In this document: positions 1 to 5,010 of the stretch, piece by piece
Layout of the letters: each line of letters begins with the position of its first letter
Numbering within the stretch: the first letter of the stretch is position 1
Notes under the pieces: model-generated
Told to the model about the DNA's origin: nothing
What the model saw: only the letters and a program-made list of their open reading frames with translations
Database searches by the model: none
Program-made: the position numbers and the translations under genes
Assembly (NCBI GenBank): GCA_030054275.1
Contig: JASGCF010000255.1
Span: 1-5,010, forward strand
Source of the DNA: Limnohabitans sp.
Lineage (GTDB): Bacteria; Planctomycetota; Phycisphaerae; Phycisphaerales; SM1A02
Length of the DNA: 5,010 nucleotides
Reading direction: 5' to 3'

Positions 1-186
1 AAGCTGATGTCGGCCCGCGCGTACTACGGCCTTGGAACCGAGCGCGAATCGGCGCGCGCCGCACTCATTCTGAGCACATCTTGGGAGCGATCCACGGTGG
101 ACGACGATGTTGCTGCCGTGCTCCTCGATGTTGCGGATGAGGACTTGAAGGTTCTCGCGCGTGAGTGGAAGTCGCGTTGGAAGTGA
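1..186 (+). CDS. C-terminal fragment of an unidentified protein (5' end outside window)
   Basis: Reading frame 1 is open from the first base to a TGA at 184-186 and gives 61 residues. The fragment is rich in Ala, Arg, Glu and Asp and ends in a basic Trp-Lys-containing tail (EWKSRWK). The start, with ARAYYGLGTERESARAALIL, has the spacing of small residues and Tyr/Gly seen in Sel1/TPR-type helical repeats, but one partial match is too little to assign a family. No membrane segment or catalytic motif is visible. It is convergent with the unknown minus-strand gene, whose stop lies about 110 bases downstream, so the two are not in one operon. That the frame is coding rests on its being open to the window edge, its G/C-ending codons and the lack of a competing frame. 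The function is unknown. Confidence 0.55.
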   Translation, partial: KLMSARAYYGLGTERESARAALILSTSWERSTVDDDVAAVLLDVADEDLKVLAREWKSRWK

Positions 187-297
187 ATCGGAATGCAGGG
201 TTACACGCTAAGGGCGTGGATCACGAATGTCCGAATCCCACGGTGTGAGCGCGTGAGGATGCCTTCCTCCGCCAACCAAGAGACGCACTGTTGTGCC

Positions 298-1533
298 TCA
301 CGTAGACCCAGCCGCCGGCAGATTCCACCGCACCACGGCACGAGATGGGCTTGGTGGATACGGGATGTGCATGCGGAAGCAGCGGAATGCCTCAAGTGGT
401 CGATCCATCATCGCGGCGCCGTGCGCCAGCATTTTGGCGTGGAGTTTGCTGTCGACCTTCGATGCCGCGGGCAGCGCGGTTGAGCGCACGAACTGTGCAT
501 CGATCCTTCCGTGAAATCGCTGGAGGTCGGCGAACTCGCCGTACTCGACTCCTCGCGTCGCGCTGAAGAAAAGTGCGGCCGTCGGCTCGATGGCGGGAAG
601 CGTTCGGTCGAGCATCACGTCGAAGTAGAGCTGTCGAACGGGGAAGGAAATTTGCGAACTGAGTTCGCCCGTTCGTTGCTCAGGCGTGGCGTGGAAAGGT
701 CCAACCGCCTCCAGTTTTTCGGCGAAGGTCAAGGTGAGTGCGCGGGACGTATGAGCGTCTGGGTCTGCAACAACAAGCGTTCCCGACTGAGTCCTCTTGG
801 CTTCGACGACGCCCAGACCGATGTCTGGCGTGCTCGCCGAGGCGACCAGTGCAGGTATGGAGTTCGACTGCATCTGATCGACCGTCGACCAATCGCCAGC
901 TTCGCAGTCGTGATCGACCGAAACCCCACGATGGACGATCCTCGGTCCGAGCCACCGCAGCGTTCGGAAACCAACGGTCATGTCGAGTGACGCGAGGGTG
1001 ATGAGCGAGGCATCCTTCTTCGACGGCGTGACAAACCACGTCACAACAATCGCGTCGGCCATCTCACCCCGCAAGGCGATGCCAGACTCGAAGTAGAGTT
1101 TCTGCATTTTCGCGAGGTGGCGTTGCTCGGCCGCGGTTCCTCGCCCCGCGGCGGCCATTGCGGAGATCTGCAGCGGCGAGGCGTTGAGTTGTTCGAACGC
1201 GCGATACAACTCGACGACGGCACTCTCAAGCTTCGCGACGGTGTTCGCACCTGCGCCCGCTCGCTTGAGCCCTTCCGTAAGCGTCCTCGTACCGCGTTCT
1301 CCTGGAAGGGCCGACAAAATGTCTGGCGTATCGGTCGCGGCCGCGATCCGCATGGCTTGCGAGCCGAGCATCTTGTCGACACCAAGTTGCCTCGCCAAAC
1401 TGCGAGCGCTGTTCTCGCCGACTTGTATCTCGGACAACGCTTGCTTCAGGGCGCTTTGCAGTAGTTCCGCGGATCTCGCGATCTCGCGATGTTTTTCGTC
1501 GAAGGTCGTGGGAGTAGGTGGGCTCTGGGTCAT
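298..1533 (-). CDS. Conserved-looking hypothetical protein, 411 aa, with a helix-turn-helix-like N-terminal segment
   Basis: I do not recognise a named family. The frame is open from 1716, but the first 61 residues of that longer version are Arg/Ser-rich and look random, so I chose the ATG at 1533-1531 (MTQSPPTPTTFDEKH). No good Shine-Dalgarno precedes either start, so this choice is uncertain. Residues 11-36 form a charged amphipathic helix. Residues about 41-65 (SARSLARQLGVDKMLGSQAM) resemble a helix-turn-helix, with a helix, the turn LGVDK and a second helix. Residues 98-150 are again helical, and about 155-405 look like a mixed alpha/beta domain with alternating hydrophobic strands (AIVVTWFV, GTLVVADPD, ALFFSATRG). 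No signal peptide or membrane segment is seen, so it is probably cytoplasmic. It diverges from fumC across a region containing two dyads. A DNA-binding or regulatory role is inference only. An open frame just past its stop (201-299) may mean that the C-terminus is shifted. Confidence 0.75.
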   Translation of the reverse strand: MTQSPPTPTTFDEKHREIARSAELLQSALKQALSEIQVGENSARSLARQLGVDKMLGSQAMRIAAATDTPDILSALPGERGTRTLTEGLKRAGAGANTVAKLESAVVELYRAFEQLNASPLQISAMAAAGRGTAAEQRHLAKMQKLYFESGIALRGEMADAIVVTWFVTPSKKDASLITLASLDMTVGFRTLRWLGPRIVHRGVSVDHDCEAGDWSTVDQMQSNSIPALVASASTPDIGLGVVEAKRTQSGTLVVADPDAHTSRALTLTFAEKLEAVGPFHATPEQRTGELSSQISFPVRQLYFDVMLDRTLPAIEPTAALFFSATRGVEYGEFADLQRFHGRIDAQFVRSTALPAASKVDSKLHAKMLAHGAAMMDRPLEAFRCFRMHIPYPPSPSRAVVRWNLPAAGST

Positions 1534-1622
1534 ATGGAAGATCGGGGGGTCGGAACCGTGCGTGACACTTCGTCGCCGGACGGCTGTATCGGACAAGCGC
1601 GACCGTGCGCCGGCGCGAATCC

Positions 1623-1638
1623 CAATCAGATCTGAATG
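1623..1638. repeat. Imperfect 16-base palindrome, candidate operator
   Basis: CAATCAGATCTGAATG has a perfect 10-base core palindrome (TCAGATCTGA, 1626-1635). It is extended by two more matching pairs on the outside, with one mismatched pair between (1625/1636). It lies 90-105 bases upstream of the chosen start of the minus-strand gene and overlaps a weak minus-strand -10-like hexamer. The symmetry and size suit a dimeric repressor site. That role is inferred, and a single palindrome of this size can arise by chance. Confidence 0.35.
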
Positions 1639-1663
1639 TATGGACAGACACTCGGTTTGGCGA
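1635..1663 (-). promoter_or_regulatory. Weak sigma70-like promoter candidate for the minus-strand gene
   Basis: Read on the minus strand, TCGCCA (1663-1658) and TACATT (1640-1635) are separated by 17 bases. Each matches 4 of 6 consensus positions. Transcription would begin near 1628, inside the palindrome at 1623-1638, leaving a leader of about 95 bases before the ATG at 1533. The match is modest and was found by eye, so it is only a candidate. Confidence 0.2.
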
Positions 1664-1750
1664 CTCACATCGTGGGATGGCGACATTTTTGCGTTGGTTT
1701 TGCGGTCGTCGAACACGAGTTTGCCACTGCAGCGAAATCGGCCGCACGAT

Positions 1751-1790
1751 GATGACGCAACCGAAGTCTGCGTCGCCTCAGTGCGTCATC
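1751..1790. repeat. 9-base inverted repeat upstream of fumC, candidate operator
   Basis: GATGACGCA (1751-1759) and its exact reverse complement TGCGTCATC (1782-1790) are separated by 22 bases, which puts the arm centres 31 bases apart, close to three helical turns. The spacer holds a further partial copy, TGCGTC, at 1769-1774. The element ends about 60 bases before the fumC start and just upstream of the candidate -10 element, a usual place for a regulator-binding site. It could also form a long-loop hairpin in RNA. The symmetry is seen directly; the regulatory role is inferred. Confidence 0.4.
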
Positions 1791-1808
1791 CGCATGTCGC
1801 GGCAATTC

Positions 1809-1817
1809 TGGTACCGT
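1809..1817 (+). promoter_or_regulatory. Candidate extended -10 element for fumC
   Basis: TGGTACCGT contains the TG of an extended -10 followed by a hexamer (TACCGT) that keeps the three most important -10 positions (T1, A2, T6). A matching -35 is poor: TCCGCA at 1789-1794, 17 bases upstream, matches 3 of 6. Transcription would start near 1824 and give a short leader of about 25 bases containing the ribosome-binding site at 1837-1842. This is tentative. Confidence 0.25.
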
Positions 1818-1836
1818 CGTCCGCCCCATTATGCCC

Positions 1837-1842
1837 GGAGGA
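1837..1842 (+). promoter_or_regulatory. Ribosome-binding site that sets the fumC start
   Basis: GGAGGA lies 6 bases before the ATG at 1849. It decides between three in-frame ATGs. The one at 1831 lies upstream of this site and has no Shine-Dalgarno of its own. The one at 1858 is 15 bases away from it. The one at 1849 is correctly spaced and gives exactly the 467-residue length and residue numbering of E. coli FumC. Confidence 0.85.
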
Positions 1843-1848
1843 AGTGCA

Positions 1849-3252
1849 ATGAATTCCATGCGTCAAGAATCGGATAGTCTCGGTCAAGTTTTGGTCCCCG
1901 CAGATCGTCTCTGGGGCGCGCAGACGCAGCGCTCACTTGAGCACTTCAGTATCGGCACCGATCTGATTCCGCGCGAGATGATCGGCGCCTACGCGACGCT
2001 CAAGAAGGCCGCGGCCATGGCGAACCACGACGGCAAGCGCCTTGCTGACGAACAGTTTCGGCTGATCGTTGCGACCTGCGATGAGATTCTCGCTGGCCAA
2101 CACGCCGACATGTTTCCGCTCCATGTGTGGATGACGGGAAGCGGCACGCAGTTCAACATGAACGTGAACGAAGTGATGTCGAACCGTTGCTGCCAGATGG
2201 CGGGCACCGCGCTCGGGAGCAAGACGCCTGTCCATCCGAACGACCACGTCAACATGTCGCAGTCGTCGAACGATTCGTTCCCGACGGCGATGAACATCGC
2301 GGCCGCGGTGCATGCGAAGCGTGATTTGCTTCCGGCGCTCACGATGCTGCGTGACGCGATCTCCGCGAAGGCCGCGGAATGGAAAGACGTCATCAAGATC
2401 GGCCGCACGCACATGCAAGACGCAACACCGCTCACGCTCGGGCAGGAGTGGTCGGGCTACGCAGCAGCAATAGACGACGACATCAAGCGCATCGAAGACG
2501 CACTCGTCGGCGTGTATCGACTCGCGCTCGGCGGCACGGCGGTAGGTACGGGGATCAACTCCGCGCCTGGATTTGCTGAAGCTGCAGCGGCGAAGATCGC
2601 GGAATTGACGGGGCTTCCCTTTGTGACTGCGCCGAACAAGTTCTGCGTGCAAGGTGGCCACGACGCGCTCGTTCACTTGTCGGGCGCGATGCGTACGCTC
2701 GCGGTCACGCTCTACAAAGTCGGCAACGACGTGCGGCTGATGTCGTGCGGCCCGCGCGCGGGCTTCGCAGAACTCGTGATTCCCGCGAACGAGCCGGGTT
2801 CGTCGATCATGCCAGGCAAGGTCAACCCAACGCAGGCTGAAGCGCTCACGATGCTCTCCGTGCAAGTCATGGCGAACGATGTCGCGGTCGGCTTCGGCGG
2901 CGCGGGCGGCTATCTCGAGATGAACGTCTACAAGCCGCTCATCATTCACAACGTGATGCAGTCGATTCGCCTGCTGACCGACGGCACGACGAACTTCCGA
3001 CGATTCCTCGTCGAAGGCACGAAGCCGAATCTCAAGAAGATCGGCGAGTATGTCGAGCGCTCGCTCATGCTTGTCACGGCGTTGTCGCCGGTGATCGGCT
3101 ACGACAAAGCGTCGAAGATCGCGCACTACGCGCTCGACAACGACCTCACGCTCAAGGAAGCCGCGCTCAAGCTCGGCTTCGTCTCGAGCGAGGAATTTGA
3201 CCGCATCGTCGACCCACGCAAGATGGTGGCGCCGTACGTCGCAGCTGGATGA
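1849..3252 (+). CDS. fumC: Class II fumarate hydratase (fumarase C)
   Basis: This enzyme catalyses reversible hydration of fumarate to L-malate (EC 4.2.1.2) in the cytoplasmic TCA cycle. It is the iron-independent homotetrameric class II type of the fumarase/aspartase superfamily. The 467 residues equal the E. coli FumC length, and key residues fall at the same numbers: SGT substrate loop (98-100), B-site HPND (129-132), SSN (139-141), His188 in [16 protein letters not shown], and the flexible signature loop [10 protein letters not shown] (317-326) with catalytic Ser318, Lys324 and Asn326. [13 protein letters not shown] favours fumarase over aspartase, which carries a different sequence after GSSIMP. 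The N-terminal domain spans about 1-140, the central helical bundle about 141-395 and the C-terminal domain about 396-467. The start is set by GGAGGA at 1837. No defect is seen. The malic enzyme gene follows on the same strand after 89 bases, and a dyad lies upstream. Confidence 0.97.
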   Translation: MNSMRQESDSLGQVLVPADRLWGAQTQRSLEHFSIGTDLIPREMIGAYATLKKAAAMANHDGKRLADEQFRLIVATCDEILAGQHADMFPLHVWMTGSGTQFNMNVNEVMSNRCCQMAGTALGSKTPVHPNDHVNMSQSSNDSFPTAMNIAAAVHAKRDLLPALTMLRDAISAKAAEWKDVIKIGRTHMQDATPLTLGQEWSGYAAAIDDDIKRIEDALVGVYRLALGGTAVGTGINSAPGFAEAAAAKIAELTGLPFVTAPNKFCVQGGHDALVHLSGAMRTLAVTLYKVGNDVRLMSCGPRAGFAELVIPANEPGSSIMPGKVNPTQAEALTMLSVQVMANDVAVGFGGAGGYLEMNVYKPLIIHNVMQSIRLLTDGTTNFRRFLVEGTKPNLKKIGEYVERSLMLVTALSPVIGYDKASKIAHYALDNDLTLKEAALKLGFVSSEEFDRIVDPRKMVAPYVAAG

Positions 3253-3330
3253 GATTCGATCATTCGTGCCCCTGTATGTGGCGTGTGGGCATGTGCTCCA
3301 TCAGATATCAACGCAAGCTTTCTTGAGAAC

Positions 3331-3334
3331 AGGA
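3331..3334 (+). promoter_or_regulatory. Ribosome-binding site of the malic enzyme gene
   Basis: AGGA lies 7 bases before the ATG at 3342. It supports that start, which also gives the expected N-terminus: a short polar lead, then the conserved ELLHDPSLNKSTAYT region. Confidence 0.65.
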
Positions 3335-3341
3335 CATTCCT

Positions 3342-4988
3342 ATGGCAACCAACAACACAACACCGACTGCCAAGCGCGGCAGCGAACTTCTCCACGACCC
3401 ATCCCTCAACAAGTCGACGGCCTACACCGAGGCAGAGCGTCAAGCGCTCGGGCTCGTCGGCCTCGTCCCCGACACGACCGAGTCGGAAGACTTGCAGTTG
3501 CGCCGCGTCATGCTGCAACTCTCGCACAAGACGACGGATCTCGACCGCTACGTCTACCTCGTCAATCTGCTCGATCACGATGAGACGCTCTTCTACCGCA
3601 CGATCATGTCCGATCCTGCGCGATTCCTTCCGATCGTGTACGACCCGACGATTGGCGATGCGTGCCTCAAGTTCGGCCACATTTTCCGTGGTCCTCGCGG
3701 CATGTACCTTTCGATCAAGCGTCGTGGCCATGTGAAGGAAATTCTGCGCAATTGGCCTGTGAAGGACGTGCGCTTCATCTGCGTCACCGACGGCGGCCGT
3801 ATCCTCGGACTTGGCGATCTCGGCGCGAACGGCATGGGTATTCCGATCGGAAAACTCCAGCTCTACACAGCCGCGGCCGCAGTACCTCCGCAAGGGCTCA
3901 TGCCGATGTACCTCGACGCGGGTACGAACAACGAGCAGTACCTCAATGATCCGCTCTACCTCGGTCTGCGCGAGCGTCGGCCGTCGACGGAAGACCTCTA
4001 TTCGTTCGTCGACGAATTCGTCGAGGCGGTTCAAGAAGTCTTCCCGAAGTGCTGCATCCACTTCGAAGACTGGACTGGCGTCGACGCGATGCACCTCCTC
4101 GAGCGCTATCGCAACAAGGCCTGCGTCTTTAACGATGACATCCAAGGCACTGCGGGCATCACGCTCGCGGGCATGATCAACGCGACCAAGATGAAGGGCA
4201 CGCAACTCAAGGATGAGAAGTACCTCTTCCTTGGCGCGGGTTCTGCAGGCATCGGCTTGGCAAACTTGCTTTGCTCGGCGCTTGTTCAACAAGGCATGTC
4301 GCTTGCGGATGCGCAGGCGCGCGTGCACATGTTCGATGTCAATGGTCTTCTCGAATCGACACGCACTGATCTCTACGACTTCCAGAAGCCGTACGCGCAC
4401 GCTCACAAGCCAACGCGCAACTTTGTCGAAGCGATCGAGAGCATCAAGCCGACGACCATCATTGGAGTCAGCACGATCGGTGGCGCATTCACGAAGGAAG
4501 TGATCGAAGCGATGACGCGCATCAATGCGCGTCCGGTTGTCCTCGCGCTTTCGAACCCAACGAGCTGCGCCGAGTGCACGCCCGAGCAGGCGTATACATG
4601 GTCGAACGGCAAGGCGATTTACGCGGCAGGCGTGCCTTTTGCTCCGGTGCACATCAACGGAACGACCTTCATCCCAGGTCAAGCGAACAACTTCTTCATC
4701 TATCCAGCTGTCGCGATGGCGATCTATGCGACAGAGGCGACGCGCGTCACCGACTCGATGTTCATCGAAGCTGCCAGCGCAGTTGCGGATCAAGTTCCGC
4801 CGGAGCTTTTCAAGCAAGGCCTGATGTACCCGCCTCAGTCGAACATTTTGGAAACCGAGATCAAGACGGCCGCCCGCGTGGCGAAACTCATCTTCGATCT
4901 CGGCCTCGCACGCGTGGCGCGTCCGACCGATATGGAAGCGTTGATCCGTTCGCACGTGTACACGCCGACCTATCCAAAGCTGGTCTGA
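3342..4988 (+). CDS. maeA: NAD-dependent malic enzyme, large (MaeA/SfcA) type
   Basis: This enzyme decarboxylates L-malate oxidatively to pyruvate and CO2 with reduction of NAD(P)+ (EC 1.1.1.38 type), in the cytoplasm. At 548 residues it matches the large MaeA/eukaryotic-like family (about 550-570), not the MaeB type fused to a phosphotransacetylase domain. The N-terminal malic domain is about 70-270 and the NAD-binding domain about 275-530. By comparison with human ME2, visible residues are the catalytic Tyr100 (VYDPTIGDAC), Arg153 in TDGGRILGLGDLG, the catalytic Lys171 (GIPIGKLQLYTA), metal ligands Glu242 and Asp243 (FEDW) and Asp266 in the signature FNDDIQGTA, the Rossmann glycines GAGSAGIG (298-305), and substrate-contact Asn405 (LSNPTSCAECT) and the Asn pair 449-450 (PGQANNFF). 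Cofactor preference is assigned by family resemblance; I cannot prove NAD over NADP. It lies 89 bases after fumC with its own AGGA. Co-transcription is plausible, since no strong terminator is seen between them. Confidence 0.95.
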   Translation: MATNNTTPTAKRGSELLHDPSLNKSTAYTEAERQALGLVGLVPDTTESEDLQLRRVMLQLSHKTTDLDRYVYLVNLLDHDETLFYRTIMSDPARFLPIVYDPTIGDACLKFGHIFRGPRGMYLSIKRRGHVKEILRNWPVKDVRFICVTDGGRILGLGDLGANGMGIPIGKLQLYTAAAAVPPQGLMPMYLDAGTNNEQYLNDPLYLGLRERRPSTEDLYSFVDEFVEAVQEVFPKCCIHFEDWTGVDAMHLLERYRNKACVFNDDIQGTAGITLAGMINATKMKGTQLKDEKYLFLGAGSAGIGLANLLCSALVQQGMSLADAQARVHMFDVNGLLESTRTDLYDFQKPYAHAHKPTRNFVEAIESIKPTTIIGVSTIGGAFTKEVIEAMTRINARPVVLALSNPTSCAECTPEQAYTWSNGKAIYAAGVPFAPVHINGTTFIPGQANNFFIYPAVAMAIYATEATRVTDSMFIEAASAVADQVPPELFKQGLMYPPQSNILETEIKTAARVAKLIFDLGLARVARPTDMEALIRSHVYTPTYPKLV

Positions 4989-4995
4989 CGAGATC

Positions 4996-5010
4996 ATGAC
5001 ATCGAACTTC
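4996..5010 (+). CDS. Possible start of a downstream gene (cut by the window edge)
   Basis: An ATG 7 bases after the malic enzyme stop opens a frame (MTSNF) that runs to the window end. The preceding GACGAGATC is only a weak Shine-Dalgarno, so initiation might depend on ribosomes finishing the malic enzyme gene. Five codons are too few to judge whether this is a real gene, and nothing can be said about the product. Confidence 0.2.

Larger units (their letters stand above)
1534..1848. other. Divergent intergenic control region (315 bases, no convincing gene)
   Basis: This stretch separates the minus-strand unknown gene from fumC. Frames that cross it give Arg/Ser-rich translations without domain character, so I regard it as non-coding. 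It contains a 10-base GC palindrome (1607-1616, GCGCCGGCGC), an imperfect 16-base palindrome (1623-1638), a 9-base inverted repeat (1751-1759 and 1782-1790), and weak promoter-like sequences facing each way. The minus-strand frame stays open to 1716, so an N-terminally longer version of the unknown protein cannot be fully excluded. If that longer start were used, the gap would shrink to about 130 bases. Confidence 0.6.

Noticed and set aside
204..218. Small hairpin (CACGC / GCGTG, 5-base loop) between the two convergent genes
   Set aside because: The stem is only 5 pairs and no T-tract follows on either strand, so it does not qualify as an intrinsic terminator.
511..990. 159-codon plus-strand open frame opposite the unknown gene
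   Set aside because: The opposite strand gives a longer, more protein-like product. This translation is Arg-rich, has no motif and no clear ribosome-binding site.
1607..1616. Perfect palindrome GCGCCGGCGC
   Set aside because: Short all-G/C palindromes are frequent by chance in GC-rich DNA, and nothing nearby gives it a role.
1184..1852. 222-codon plus-strand open frame overlapping the start of the unknown gene and the intergenic region
   Set aside because: Its translation is Ser/Arg/Ala-rich with no domain character. It overlaps the unknown gene antisense and runs through the fumC ribosome-binding site.
1933..3126. 397-codon open frame on the minus strand opposite fumC
   Set aside because: This is the same kind of shadow: a very Arg/His/Asp-rich translation with no family motifs, fully covered by an intact fumarase gene.
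3265..3293. Hairpin (CGTGCCC / GGGCATG with one wobble pair, 15-base loop) after fumC
   Set aside because: The loop is long and no run of T follows, so a factor-independent terminator is not supported.
3126..4997. 623-codon open frame on the minus strand opposite the malic enzyme gene
   Set aside because: It lies antisense to a gene identified with high confidence. Its translation is dominated by Arg, His, Asp, Glu and Val, as expected from reading G/C-biased codons backwards, and it has no recognisable domain.

Overview
The window is GC-rich bacterial chromosome (roughly 60% GC by eye) with dense, ordinary protein-coding content and codons that mostly end in G or C. It holds two central-metabolism genes that are recognised with high confidence, one unrecognised gene on the opposite strand, the tail of one gene at the left edge and possibly the first codons of another at the right edge. 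The style of the unknown protein reminds me of Planctomycetota (Phycisphaerae-like) proteins, but that is an impression from memory and the sequence does not prove it. No rRNA, tRNA, CRISPR array, insertion sequence or phage gene was seen.

Layout. Positions 1-186 (+) are the last 61 codons of an unidentified protein. Positions 298-1533 (-) encode a 411-residue protein of unknown function, convergent with the first gene. Its reading frame stays open upstream to 1716, but the extra N-terminus looks non-coding. Positions 1534-1848 are a 315-base divergent control region without a convincing gene. It contains two inverted repeats (1623-1638 and 1751-1790) and weak promoter-like sequences facing both ways. 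Positions 1849-3252 (+) encode class II fumarase (fumC, 467 aa). After an 89-base gap, positions 3342-4988 (+) encode a large-type NAD-dependent malic enzyme (maeA-like, 548 aa). An ATG at 4996 may start a further gene.

Function. Fumarase hydrates fumarate to L-malate, and malic enzyme decarboxylates L-malate oxidatively to pyruvate. The two adjacent co-directional genes therefore encode consecutive steps from the TCA cycle to pyruvate. Both enzymes keep every catalytic and metal-binding residue I could check and appear intact. The least explained parts are the unknown minus-strand gene, a protein-like open frame just past its stop codon (201-299), and the dyad-bearing control region. I found no clear sign of a previously undescribed multi-gene system here.
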